From positions 1 to 25,598 of IMG/VR virus record IMGVR_UViG_3300008050_000279: 25,598 nucleotides of DNA; one strand, given 5' to 3'. Each line of letters begins with the position of its first letter. The stretch's first letter is position 1. The notes under the pieces are model-generated. The model did not search any database. It was not told where the DNA came from and saw nothing but the letters and a program-made list of their open reading frames with translations. This DNA is from a virus. Position numbers and translations under genes: made by a program. Positions 9,028-16,411 of this stretch are shown here, piece by piece.

Positions 9028-9855
9028 AATACAGGGTCCTCCTACTATCTTGTCAATGGTGAGGGAATCGTGTTAAGAGCCTTATACACCTCTTACACTT
9101 GTAGATGAATGTCCGTGTATTGCCACTCATCTTATCCTGTGACGTAAACCTCTTTATTGACCATCATACTTCGGTCAGACCCTGTATTATGTTCAAAACA
9201 TTGAAGTGAGTGGTAGCTACTATGTCGACCTTCACTACCCCTCGTATCTGCGTCCAGTTTGTAGATAATTTGTATTTCCCGACAGTTGCAGTTCACGGAA
9301 AAGCCGTTTCTCTACTCAGGGTAAGTATCACCTTAACTTAGAGCATATCTTCTGTTATGCTACTCACTTCAAAACTTATGGGGATTGATGCCGCACCAAT
9401 TATCGGCAACTTTTAAGAGATACACGTGTAACGATTAACCAGTTTAATGTTATATCTCAGGATAATGAAATCCCCAATGATATGGATACCCTACAGATTT
9501 TCACTGCACTTACCTTATGTGGACCAACCCATTGGCAAAAGGTACCCAACAATTTTTGAGAGGTTCGCTAGATGTATTAGTAGGAATGTGTTTATACTCA
9601 CGTTTTATAGCAGACTTCAACTGCTTCCATACCTCTCAATAAAAAGGCGTAAATGTTTACTACCCATTTGAATGACACTTCAATCGAAGATTTCATCGTG
9701 TCGCCCAGTGGTGTTCTGGGACACCTACGCCTAATTTAAATCTAAGACAGGAGCAGTCAAACCCAGTAGCGAGGGAAAAGGACCCTTCTACTTCAAAGAC
9801 TGCCCCTATCAATTTATTAGGGTAGCTCACTCAACGCCAACCGAGTGATTTTTAT
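9028..9855 (+). ncRNA. Candidate giant structured RNA (GOLLD/ROOL-like size and setting)
   Basis: About 830 bases with no convincing gene but a chain of nested inverted repeats. Long-range stems: 9028-9038 with 9178-9188 (11 bp); 9201-9210 with 9363-9372 (10 bp); 9556-9564 with 9631-9639 (9 bp); 9645-9651 with 9726-9732 (7 bp); 9753-9758 with 9798-9803 (6 bp). Hairpins inside or between them include 9070-9098, 9342-9361, 9389-9408, 9511-9544, 9610-9624, one in the 9696-9722 area (CCCAG/CTGGG and GTGT/ACAC), 9765-9792 and 9804-9822. The chain ends in a 6-bp hairpin followed by TTTTTATT, and the 9771-9775/9783-9787 stem contains a G-T pair; both favour transcription of the plus strand. GOLLD RNAs are about 800 nt, ornate and often phage-borne, and ROOL is a similar class. 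Membership was not tested. Confidence 0.65.
9827..9855 (+). terminator. Intrinsic terminator-like hairpin ending the structured RNA
   Basis: TCACTC at 9827-9832 pairs perfectly with GAGTGA at 9843-9848 across a 10-base loop and is followed at once by TTTTTATT. The stem is short at 6 bp, but the U-run is good. It gives the likely 3' end and strand of the structured RNA. Confidence 0.5.
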
Positions 9856-9974
9856 TCATTTGTCAGTCCTGTTTCTATTTTTGATATTAATAACTCTAAG
9901 TAATTTCTTACTATCCTTGAGTACATAAAATCTCAGAGACAACATAGTCTCAATCAACAGTGACGCTACCCCAA
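9856..9974. other. Gap at the end of the long minus-strand operon
   Basis: No ORF was seen in these 119 bases. A 5-bp inverted repeat (GAGAC at 9936-9940, GTCTC at 9947-9951) followed on the minus strand by a T-rich stretch could be a weak terminator for the minus-strand operon. Nothing else stands out. Confidence 0.3.
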
Positions 9975-10403
9975 TTAATCACAGTTACTACCTTCTATAC
10001 ATTTAGAAGGACCATCACGATGTACTGAAATTCTCTTATCGTCTTCTTCATTCCATTTACAGCTTCGCTTAATATTATTAATAAGTTCTAATGTATTACT
10101 CGCAACTTGTACTTGATTTTCTCTGTACATTTCTTCGTGATACATATGTAAACCCTTAAGAATGAGACTGATTTCTTCTACTCCTATTTTATAGGTATTC
10201 TTTTTCTGATTTTCGTCTCTTTCGTTTTTTACTTCAAGCAATACTGCTCCTAGGTAAACTGTTAAATCTAATATTTCTTCTACTGATTCTTTTAGATTGT
10301 CCCTGTTCCCCTCACCTTTTAATGGTATGTCTTGTCCGTATTTTTTCTGTCCTAACTCAAGGCGTTCTTTGACTAATTCTAATACTTTTTCATTAGTCTT
10401 CAT
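9975..10403 (-). CDS. MazG-like nucleotide pyrophosphohydrolase
   Basis: A 142-residue protein. I chose the ATG at 10403 because it has an AAGGAG site 9 bases upstream and overlaps the previous gene by only 11 bases; a longer frame runs to 10460. Residues 4-60 resemble phage MazG-like all-alpha NTP pyrophosphohydrolases: a leading helix (VLELVKERLELGQKKYGQD), then E-S-V-E-E-I-L-D-L-T-V-Y-L-G, the ExxED-type helix that binds magnesium in this superfamily. Such enzymes hydrolyse dNTPs or other nucleotides to monophosphates and can shift the nucleotide pool or alarmone levels for replication. The last 60 residues, with three cysteines (C118, C138, C144 counted approximately), are unassigned. It is the last gene of the minus-strand block. 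Confidence 0.6.
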   Translation of the reverse strand: MKTNEKVLELVKERLELGQKKYGQDIPLKGEGNRDNLKESVEEILDLTVYLGAVLLEVKNERDENQKKNTYKIGVEEISLILKGLHMYHEEMYRENQVQVASNTLELINNIKRSCKWNEEDDKRISVHRDGPSKCIEGSNCD

Positions 10404-10719
10404 AATTTGAGACTCCTTCATACAATTCATTTCTGTATTGGTCGTTTTCAAATTTTTCATAACTAAATTCTGGTGGAGTTACCATTGTATTCTTTTGACT
10501 TAACTTATCCTTAAAGTATCTCCAAGGAGTTAGCACGTTATTAAAGAACAATGTTAGATTGTTCGTTCCCCCAAATAACATTCCGTCATCTTGTGCCGCA
10601 CTATATCCGTGATGATAGCCCCGTCTATAATTCATTTCCAAATCTCTAAAATGTTCTTTTTGTTTTTTGGTTAATGGTTTTGATAGTTCTTCTATTGTAA
10701 ATACTTTTACTTTACTCAT
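10393..10719 (-). CDS. Unrecognised 108-residue phage protein
   Basis: The start has a GGGAGG ribosome binding site and overlaps the stop of the HNH gene in a TAATG arrangement, so translation is probably coupled. Residues 14-45 are charged and helical, with a Tyr/His/Gly-rich run (RRGYHHGYSAAQDD) that recalls short helical phage proteins of unknown role. The middle is aromatic (LTLFFNNVLTPWRYF) and the tail is acidic. There is no signal peptide or clear catalytic motif, and I cannot assign a function. It sits between a nuclease and a nucleotide-pool enzyme in the early block. Confidence 0.6.
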   Translation of the reverse strand: MSKVKVFTIEELSKPLTKKQKEHFRDLEMNYRRGYHHGYSAAQDDGMLFGGTNNLTLFFNNVLTPWRYFKDKLSQKNTMVTPPEFSYEKFENDQYRNELYEGVSNYED

Positions 10720-11153
10720 TAGTATCTGCCTCCCTTGGCTAATTTTCTCATTACATATTTATTTAATTCTTCTGGTAGTCCTTCTACCAGTTGAATCAGT
10801 AATTCAAAGTCTCTTTCATCTAGTGGACCCTTACGAGTGTTACAGGTTTTACATATTAACTGCAAATTCCTTACGCTACTCGGTCCTTTTTTAGTAAGTG
10901 GTATTATATGGTCACAGGCTATACTTCTGTAATCTAACCTTCTATCACAGTATCTACATCCTTTTCCATATACATCATAGAACATCTTTCTTATTTGTTC
11001 TTTAGTTATTGGACACTTTACTCCAGCTTCTTCCGACCTTCTCTTCAGAGATGACTTTAGTGCTGACATTTTAGCCGATAATCTTTTGTACGCTTGGTTC
11101 CAAAAGGTCTTATGTATTGGCTCTAGTTTTTCTTTGAATTGTTCTTTCTTCAT
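10719..11153 (-). CDS. HNH endonuclease
   Basis: A 144-residue protein. I chose the ATG at 11153; the frame can be extended to a TTG at 11162, but that codon lies in the T-run of a terminator. The C-terminal half carries a complete HNH domain: C-R-Y-C, then C-D-H-I-I-P-L with the catalytic His, S-V-R-N-L-Q-L-I-C with the Asn, and C-K-T-C-N with the second zinc pair, followed by K-G. The first 60 residues are basic and helical and probably bind DNA. Such proteins are homing endonucleases or processing nucleases in phages; which one this is cannot be told. The ribosome binding site is weak, and an intrinsic terminator sits directly upstream of the start, so expression may depend on readthrough. 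Confidence 0.8.
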   Translation of the reverse strand: MKKEQFKEKLEPIHKTFWNQAYKRLSAKMSALKSSLKRRSEEAGVKCPITKEQIRKMFYDVYGKGCRYCDRRLDYRSIACDHIIPLTKKGPSSVRNLQLICKTCNTRKGPLDERDFELLIQLVEGLPEELNKYVMRKLAKGGRY

Positions 11154-11160
11154 ATATACC

Positions 11161-11184
11161 AAAAAGGGGAGGATTGACCTCCCC
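11161..11184 (-). terminator. Strong intrinsic terminator just ahead of the HNH gene
   Basis: On the minus strand a perfect 7-bp GC-rich stem (GGGGAGG at 11178-11184, CCTCCCC at 11166-11172, 5-base loop) is followed by TTTTT at 11161-11165. It ends the upstream HTH gene, whose stop is at 11199, and lies 8 bases before the HNH start codon. The last three genes of the block would thus be expressed at a lower level or under antitermination. Confidence 0.8.
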
Positions 11185-11198
11185 TCATTTGTTTGTAA

Positions 11199-11408
11199 TT
11201 ACACTAAGCTATACTCAGCATATTTATTGCCAGTGTGTGATGCAGTTCTATTAGTTTCAATCTTATAACCATCTTTCCGTAACTGACATATTACTGCGGC
11301 TAGTCTGAAACATCCACAACTATTTAATGCTAACATTGATGTTACCTTAACACCTTGTTTGAGCATATCAAGAATCATAGTTTTCTGACTTACTTTATTT
11401 CTCGGCAT
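11199..11408 (-). CDS. Small winged-helix or HTH regulator
   Basis: A 69-residue protein. The start at 11408 (MPRNKVSQ) has an AAAGGAG site 6 bases upstream and is preferred over the open frame reaching 11456. The layout is K-x-x-Q-K-T-M-I-L-D-M-L-K-Q-G, then V-T-S-M-L-A-L-N...F-R-L-A-A-V-I-C-Q-L-R-K-D-G-Y-K-I-E-T, then a tail ending Y-A-E-Y-S-L. This is the pattern of the small phage helix-turn-helix family that includes Pfam HTH_55: three helices and a beta wing. It probably binds DNA and controls early transcription. A strong terminator follows its stop, so it may be expressed as the end of one transcript. Confidence 0.7.
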   Translation of the reverse strand: MPRNKVSQKTMILDMLKQGVKVTSMLALNSCGCFRLAAVICQLRKDGYKIETNRTASHTGNKYAEYSLV

Positions 11409-11599
11409 ATATTCTCCTTTGATAATACCAAATGCAGATGAATACCGAATCTCCATATTGAAATTGATATATTTATATTAGTGGACCCCTGCTTTGCTTC
11501 TTGCAGGAATAACATACCTATTCTAAATATATTGAACAAGGTTAAGTAAAAACCTTTGTTGTATTTATTGTCAATTAAATGACCTTTACAACCTAGCAT
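11390..11599 (-). CDS. Doubtful 69-residue ORF
   Basis: The ATG overlaps the Gp157-like stop in a TAATG arrangement and has a GAGGAG site 6 bases upstream, both normal for real genes here. The frame ends inside the HTH gene, overlapping it by 19 bases. The product has a modestly hydrophobic middle (FYLTLFNIFRIGMLFL) and no recognisable domain. A CCTGC/GCAGG hairpin in the DNA at about 11490-11510 suggests that part of this stretch may instead be a non-coding spacer. I keep it with low confidence. Confidence 0.35.
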   Translation of the reverse strand: MLGCKGHLIDNKYNKGFYLTLFNIFRIGMLFLQEAKQGSTNINISISIWRFGIHLHLVLSKENICREIK

Positions 11600-12138
11600 T
11601 AACTTCTCCTCACTCTTTTTACTTTTTCAATGTGGAATCCCGGAATCTCTTCACCTGCTGTTAAGTCCTTACGAGCAGTCTTCTTATCTACCTTCTCAAT
11701 ATACTCCATAATTTTATACTCATCAGGAATATGTTTCTCGTTAGTGACTATTACTGGACCATAAGTTTCGTACAACTTATATCGTGCTGTATTAGTTTCA
11801 TAAACACCGTTTTCGTCTCCCAGCTCATCAACAATCATAGGCAATAGATTCTTCTGAAAGAAATCTTTCATACCTTCTACTGCTTTCTTCCGTACTCTTA
11901 ATCTCGTCTGTTCGGTTTTTATGGCTTCAATTTCAGCATCAATAAGATGGTCTCTTCTTGACAGCTCTAACATAAAGTGGTCAATACCATCAACTTTCTT
12001 TTTGATTTGTTGCTGGATTTTAGTCAGTGAACTTTCAAGTTCAAGTTGCTCTTCATTATCTTGAGTTAACTCTAGCTGTGTATGAACATCGACATACTCT
12101 CCAACTAAATCCCGTGTTGTCTTTTTAGGTACTACCAT
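11599..12138 (-). CDS. Siphovirus Gp157-like coiled-coil protein
   Basis: A 179-residue protein with an AAGGAG site at its start, directly after the stop of the RHH gene. Residues about 30-100 form a long charged coiled coil, including D-A-E-I-E-A-I-K-T-E-Q-T-R-L-R-V-R-K-K. A C-terminal part follows with V-I-V-T-N-E-K-H-I-P-D-E-Y and K-K-T-A-R-K-D-L-T-A-G-E-E-I-P-G-F. Coiled coil, then (V/I).....IP.EY, then D.......K.G..I.G is the signature of the Gp157 family (Pfam Siphovirus_Gp157), common in phage replication regions next to Sak4-like ATPases and SSBs. Its biochemical role is not settled. The helicase, SSB and recombinase genes just upstream fit this context. Confidence 0.75.
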   Translation of the reverse strand: MVVPKKTTRDLVGEYVDVHTQLELTQDNEEQLELESSLTKIQQQIKKKVDGIDHFMLELSRRDHLIDAEIEAIKTEQTRLRVRKKAVEGMKDFFQKNLLPMIVDELGDENGVYETNTARYKLYETYGPVIVTNEKHIPDEYKIMEYIEKVDKKTARKDLTAGEEIPGFHIEKVKRVRRS

Positions 12139-12279
12139 TTAGTTCTCCTTACTATCAAGGGCTTTAGCTATAATCCACTCTACCTGTTTCTTAACAGAGC
12201 GTTTACAAGCCTCAGCCATTTTCTGTAACATAACTTTCTGTTCTGATGTTACTTCGGCTTTTACTATATGGGTTTTCAT
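12139..12279 (-). CDS. Ribbon-helix-helix (Arc/CopG-like) protein
   Basis: A 46-codon gene. AAGGAGG lies 8 bases before the ATG, inside the 3' end of the helicase gene, and the helicase stop overlaps it as ATGA. The product has a short N-terminal strand (HIVKAEVT), helix one (SEQKVMLQKMAEACK), a turn (RSV) and helix two (KKQVEWIIAKALDSK). This is the Arc/MetJ/CopG ribbon-helix-helix plan at about the usual domain length. Such proteins dimerise and bind operator DNA. It likely represses its own block or another phage promoter. Its stop abuts the next start with no spacer. Confidence 0.7.
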   Translation of the reverse strand: MKTHIVKAEVTSEQKVMLQKMAEACKRSVKKQVEWIIAKALDSKEN

Positions 12280-14069
12280 ATTACATTCCTCCTTGGAAGT
12301 CTAAACGATGGTGTCCAATTCAAATCAACTGTGAATAAGTCTCCATCTGAGTTTTTGAATAGTTCTACAGTCTTTTCTGAACTATCTTGTTTTCCATTGA
12401 TACCAATTACTTTCCTTGATGCGTTTTCTATTGCACCACTACCCTTACCAGCGTAGATGTCAAGTATTTGATTTCTGCTGTATTCTCGACTAACCTGTGA
12501 TACTTGTATTATGATTATGTCCATATTAACAGCTAAGTTCGATAAGTAATGAGATATATATTTTATTTGTTCATATTCGCCTCTTATGTGTCTGGGCGTC
12601 TCTACTAAGTCTATATAATCTACTACTACTAAACTAGGCTGTAAGTCTCTGACCTGTTTTTGAATCAAATCAGGAGATGGACTTATAGTTTGCATAACAA
12701 TATGTTCTAGGCTCTCTTTGTATTGTTCACCTATAATCTTGCTATCATCACTAACCTCATCTTTAGTTAAACCACTTACTATCTGAAGATTGCGTCTGTG
12801 CATATACCAACCACTTAATTCAAGAGATAAGAATAAAGTCGGCATAGTCCACTCTTTACGAATAACATTTTCAGCAAAATCATAACCTAAGGCAATGTTT
12901 TGTGCTAATGTTGTCTTATTCGCTCCAGTCGGACCAAATATGGTAACTAACTCTCCCGGATATACTGTACAATCTTTATCCCCTAAGCCAAAACTTTTAC
13001 TTAGGTCTATGGCTCTTCCGGAGAAGTCGCTTGTTAGACGTTCTTCTAAATCAGCCTGTAATGTAGACTGAGTTTTAACATCAACTAGATAGTCTTTGTT
13101 TTTGTAATATATACATTTAGGACTACAAACCTTTGCTAATAACTGGTCACTACAACCATACTTATACCCATAGTTATATGTGCTTTCGACCTTATCTGTA
13201 ACTATTTGCGGGTGTAATTGATTGTTATTCCAGTACAGCAAAGCGGCTTTAGTTGCACTACTCGGTATTCCGTGTCTTCTCATATGAGAAGCTATCCTCA
13301 TAACCGAATGGTTTCTACTGCCTTGTTCTGGTCCTCTATTGTATAGTGTTTGTATACAAGGTACTACAGTGGTTGGTTCAGATACCTTTACCATTTCTCG
13401 AACATTAGGGACATTTAACTGAATGGTATGACCCATACTTTCATCGCCCCATAGTTCTGCTCCTAACCACTTTAACCTTCTATCCTGTGCTAACATTTGG
13501 ATTTCTTTATACGAGCCTAATGCTAATTCGTCTCTACTCAATGGTATTTTGAATAGTTGACTCTTAATATTCAAGGTATGAGCCATTCTTATTATGGCTG
13601 TTCTCGTATAAACGCTAGGGTCAAGTCTTAGATTATCAAACGCTGTCATCATAGTTTCTTTAACTATAAATGGTAGGTCTGGTCCAGCTTGAAAACCAAA
13701 GTTATCTGCGGCTAACATTATATGATAACCGGTCCCACTGAAAAAGCATTGATAGTTGCCATCTTTTAGATTGTACTCACTTTCAATGAACATAAGTATA
13801 TCTTTTGCCATTTTATGTGTGTAATCATCAGTATTCTGACCTTTATCAATGTCTATTGGAATTTCGTCTATATCTCTGTAACCCATAAAGGATTTCATAC
13901 TTCTGTTTTTATCAACGAAGTCCTTTCCTTCTTGGTCATAGAGATAAACACTTCTATAGATAGCGGCACTTGCACCGTTCTCATATACTATATCCCACAA
14001 ATCATCCAATGGGACTAAGGTCCCCCGCCGAGACGGAGAACCTATAGCCACTTCGACAAACTTACTCAC
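12276..14069 (-). CDS. Primase-helicase: AEP-like primase fused to DnaB-like helicase
   Basis: A 597-residue protein with a GTG start directly after the SSB stop. The N-terminal half looks like an archaeo-eukaryotic primase: P71-I-D73-I-D75 supplies metal-binding acidic residues, S111-G-T-G-Y-H116 matches the sGxGxH nucleotide motif, and residues 155-176 (TRTAIIRMAHTLNIKS...IPL) match its basic third motif. A cysteine cluster, C306, C315 and C319, follows. The C-terminal half is a RecA-fold helicase: Walker A G379-P-T-G-A-N-K385-T, catalytic Glu in L-S-L-E417, Walker B V-V-V-D484-Y, and a Q-V-S-Q segment. It would unwind the replication fork and make primers. Walker A has Asn where Gly is usual before the Lys. 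It sits downstream of the Sak4-like and SSB genes. Confidence 0.85.
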   Translation of the reverse strand: MSKFVEVAIGSPSRRGTLVPLDDLWDIVYENGASAAIYRSVYLYDQEGKDFVDKNRSMKSFMGYRDIDEIPIDIDKGQNTDDYTHKMAKDILMFIESEYNLKDGNYQCFFSGTGYHIMLAADNFGFQAGPDLPFIVKETMMTAFDNLRLDPSVYTRTAIIRMAHTLNIKSQLFKIPLSRDELALGSYKEIQMLAQDRRLKWLGAELWGDESMGHTIQLNVPNVREMVKVSEPTTVVPCIQTLYNRGPEQGSRNHSVMRIASHMRRHGIPSSATKAALLYWNNNQLHPQIVTDKVESTYNYGYKYGCSDQLLAKVCSPKCIYYKNKDYLVDVKTQSTLQADLEERLTSDFSGRAIDLSKSFGLGDKDCTVYPGELVTIFGPTGANKTTLAQNIALGYDFAENVIRKEWTMPTLFLSLELSGWYMHRRNLQIVSGLTKDEVSDDSKIIGEQYKESLEHIVMQTISPSPDLIQKQVRDLQPSLVVVDYIDLVETPRHIRGEYEQIKYISHYLSNLAVNMDIIIIQVSQVSREYSRNQILDIYAGKGSGAIENASRKVIGINGKQDSSEKTVELFKNSDGDLFTVDLNWTPSFRLPRRNVI

Positions 14070-14696
14070 TTAGAATTGAGTTTGCGAATTTGCATTACCT
14101 TCTGGCATACTGCCATTAGGTGTTGCGTTAGGGGTACTACCAACCTCCTTGATGAGATTCTTAGTCTTGAGGAATTGGATAAATGATTCCAACTCTGCTC
14201 TACCCTTTTCATTATTCTCAGTTATACGAGGATATACTGTGGTATATGCTGTGGAAGGGTCTTTCTTAGACGGCTCCTTGTATAAATAAGCATAATATTT
14301 CAAAGGTGGGTCCAACGGCGTAGTTGATATATGATGTTTATTAAGATAGTGCTGTAAGTTTTCAATTTCATTACCATCTTTATCAACAATATTACCAGTT
14401 ACGTCAGGACCACCTTCAAAGCCAATAGCATCGAAGAATCTGTACACCTTCTTTAAAAGGCTACAGGTCTTAATGTTACCATTAGGTTCTCTGTCATAAG
14501 AGCCCAATATCTTCATTTCCTGAGGATACTGAGAGTCTTTCAACTTTAGATTGACCACTAAGAATATATCAGCCCAATCATAATCGGCTGTTTTATCTTC
14601 ATAGTCCATCACTCCTACTTCACAAAACCCTATGAACTTAGAACCACCTTCACTGGAAGTATCTAAGTCGCTTGGTCTGAATGGTGCATTACTCAT
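14070..14696 (-). CDS. Probable phage single-stranded DNA-binding protein
   Basis: A 208-residue protein whose start overlaps the Sak4-like stop by four bases (ATGA). The body has alternating strands (KFIGFCEVGVMDY, WADIFLVVNLKL, MKILGSY) that fit an OB fold, then a conserved-looking KYYAYLYKEP region. The last 25 residues are low-complexity, Asn/Thr/Pro/Gly-rich, and end in Phe. A disordered tail with a terminal aromatic residue is typical of SSBs, although this tail is less acidic than usual. Position between a Sak4-like ATPase and the primase-helicase is the standard phage arrangement. No residue motif proves it, so the call rests on fold impression and context. Confidence 0.6.
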   Translation of the reverse strand: MSNAPFRPSDLDTSSEGGSKFIGFCEVGVMDYEDKTADYDWADIFLVVNLKLKDSQYPQEMKILGSYDREPNGNIKTCSLLKKVYRFFDAIGFEGGPDVTGNIVDKDGNEIENLQHYLNKHHISTTPLDPPLKYYAYLYKEPSKKDPSTAYTTVYPRITENNEKGRAELESFIQFLKTKNLIKEVGSTPNATPNGSMPEGNANSQTQF

Positions 14697-15559
14697 TCGC
14701 TTTTCTCCTTATACTGTTTTATTTCAGTTACAATACTCTCATAATCAAATGGTAGTACTTTCTGACTTAATGGTTTTAAGCGTGAGCCTACAACCCTTTC
14801 ATCATATGCCTCAAATGAAACATAGTATTTACCATCATCTTTCTGAGCAGTAGAATAACCTATTACATCGGCTTTGGCGGCTAAACTATAGCCTAACCCT
14901 CGTGGTAACTCTGGACTTAGTTGAGCTTTACCATCCGTGACTGTTGTAGTCTTGGAATGCGAAACTAGTACTAAGTTACCACCTTTCTTTTTAATGAGAT
15001 TCTGGAACCTCTTAATGATGTCAACATTCTTCCGTCTGGCTTTACCCCAGTCGGCTCCCCATTGACCTTCACCCATTGCAGAGATTCCTAACTCATTCAA
15101 TACAGTTTCTTCTACCCACTCGTTCACTTGACCAAGTGTATCAATACAAACTGTATCGTACGGTAAGTTGTCCCACTCTTTTTCCAACCATTGATAAGCC
15201 TCTATCAGTGAATACACTGGCATTGGCTTACCTAGGTCTTCTCCAGAACGATAGACGAATCCTCGTTCTAAGGGTGGAATCATTTCAAACTGTGCTATAC
15301 CTTTTTGCGTGACTTGCTTACCATCTTTCATCACAGGTCTCATTGGGGCGTTAAGAGAAGAAATAGTTACTACATTTGCATTATCAACAAATTCAGCTCC
15401 TAAATCAGTATCTAACATTAAGACACCTTCTTCTCCCTTACCGCTCCAACTAGCACAGGCTGTCGTTTTGCCCGTCTTGGGCTGTCCGATAAAGAAATAT
15501 GTCAAACCAGTTGGTAAACCTTCTGACCAATCAGTAGACACTTTTCTGACTTCTATCAT
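14693..15559 (-). CDS. Sak4-like RecA-fold ATPase (phage recombinase, AAA_24 type)
   Basis: A 288-residue protein with an AGGAG site, overlapping the E1-like stop by four bases (ATGA). Walker A is G25-Q-P-K-T-G-K31-T-T, the next strand ends L-M-L-D-T-D, and Walker B is Y-D-T-V-C-I-D140-T. V-L-V-S-H-S-K at about residues 197-203 is the usual sensor-like strand of this group. The length and layout match Sak4 single-strand annealing or RecA-like recombinases of phages, which work with an SSB in recombination-dependent replication and repair. The next gene is the probable SSB and the one after is the primase-helicase. Its tight coupling to the ubiquitin-like E1 gene ties the conjugation genes to replication. 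Confidence 0.85.
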   Translation of the reverse strand: MIEVRKVSTDWSEGLPTGLTYFFIGQPKTGKTTACASWSGKGEEGVLMLDTDLGAEFVDNANVVTISSLNAPMRPVMKDGKQVTQKGIAQFEMIPPLERGFVYRSGEDLGKPMPVYSLIEAYQWLEKEWDNLPYDTVCIDTLGQVNEWVEETVLNELGISAMGEGQWGADWGKARRKNVDIIKRFQNLIKKKGGNLVLVSHSKTTTVTDGKAQLSPELPRGLGYSLAAKADVIGYSTAQKDDGKYYVSFEAYDERVVGSRLKPLSQKVLPFDYESIVTEIKQYKEKSE

Positions 15560-16284
15560 ACAGACTCCTGTTCTATTAACCCTATATCGGGTCTTATTAA
15601 TGTTCCAAATTGTACTGAATTTGGACTCAAGCAGGACTGAATATAGTCATAATACCCTAGATTTGCAACAAGATTATACACTTGAGCAACTGCTAGAGAC
15701 GCAATATGCTGAGCCGCAAACACAGTATGTTTCTGTGAACACGGGGCTTTTGGTACACTATCCGTAGGAATCCAAGTCTTCATATACTCTGAGTCTAAAT
15801 AACTCTCTGTTTCCTTGGCTCTGTAGGATTCTGTTACCAGTTCTGTTGTAGTGGCACCCATACGGGCATCAATAAACCAGTCTCTCTTTTGATTCTCTTG
15901 ATTATACCAAGATTCGAAAGCGGCTTTTCTTGATTCCATATCGTCTGTGCATACAATCATTCTTGCGTGAGGCTTTTCGTTTTGGTCCCAGCGTCTCATC
16001 TTATAGATAAACTCTTGGTCCGTTCCATCATACATACTGTGTAGTACTGATGCCGCCTCAGCTTTAGGTCTATCAACCATATTTGTTGGATACGCTGTAC
16101 TACTCAAGTTATGAGTTGACATTGTATCTGGGTCATAGACATACATTGACTTATAACCCATTATAGTTAGACCTTGTATTATAAAGGAGCCAATTCCACC
16201 AGCTCCTATAATAATAACATCACTTAGTTTACTTTGGTCAATGAGGTCTTTATTCCTCAAGAACCTACTATTGGCTTTTTCCAT
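15556..16284 (-). CDS. E1-like ubiquitin-activating enzyme (ThiF/MoeB/E1 superfamily)
   Basis: A 242-residue Rossmann-fold adenylating enzyme. It shows V-I-I-I-G27-A-G-G-I-G32-S (ATP loop), Y-D51-P-D53...H-N59-L-S-S, R72-P-K74-A-E-A and C112-T-D114-D-M-E-S-R119, which line up with the D, N, R, K and D residues that bind ATP and magnesium in ThiF and E1 enzymes. C182, in A-P-C-S-Q-K-H-T, is the best candidate for the thiol that takes the activated Ubl; there is no separate Cys domain. It would adenylate the C-terminal glycine of a Ubl such as the product of 19589-19795 and pass it to an E2-like partner. GGAGG precedes the start, which lies inside the preceding membrane-protein gene (17-base overlap). 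The Sak4-like gene follows through an ATGA overlap. Confidence 0.85.
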   Translation of the reverse strand: MEKANSRFLRNKDLIDQSKLSDVIIIGAGGIGSFIIQGLTIMGYKSMYVYDPDTMSTHNLSSTAYPTNMVDRPKAEAASVLHSMYDGTDQEFIYKMRRWDQNEKPHARMIVCTDDMESRKAAFESWYNQENQKRDWFIDARMGATTTELVTESYRAKETESYLDSEYMKTWIPTDSVPKAPCSQKHTVFAAQHIASLAVAQVYNLVANLGYYDYIQSCLSPNSVQFGTLIRPDIGLIEQESV

Positions 16285-16411
16285 TTGTCCTCCAGTCAGT
16301 AAATGCTGATATGATTAATACAAAGAAGAACGACCCTATCCCCATTAATAGTACGCCACAGCCTACTAAGAATAGATTTATTGACCATTCCCATAAATCC
16401 AGTATAATCAT
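16268..16411 (-). CDS. One-helix membrane protein within the Ubl operon
   Basis: A 47-codon gene whose ATG overlaps the stop of the coiled-coil gene (ATGA) and whose end overlaps the E1 start by 17 bases. Residues about 11-37 form one long hydrophobic helix rich in Gly, Leu and Phe, preceded by an acidic aromatic start (LDLWEWS) and followed by a short basic tail (DWRTNGKSQ). It would be a single-pass inner-membrane protein. No family was recognised. Being translated between the coiled-coil protein and E1, it may anchor or assist the conjugation enzymes, or it may simply be an unrelated small gene carried in the operon. Confidence 0.6.
   Translation of the reverse strand: MIILDLWEWSINLFLVGCGVLLMGIGSFFFVLIISAFTDWRTNGKSQ

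Noticed and set aside
9447-9671. 74-residue plus-strand ORF in the structured region
   Set aside because: No ribosome binding site, no domain, and its DNA is covered by the stems of the candidate RNA; best read as a chance frame.
10719-11153. Group I intron or intein associated with the HNH gene
   Set aside because: No split gene surrounds it; both neighbours are intact and overlap or abut it normally.
15309-15767. 152-residue plus-strand ORF opposite the Sak4-like and E1-like genes
   Set aside because: It lies antisense to two genes with clear motifs and shows no domain of its own.
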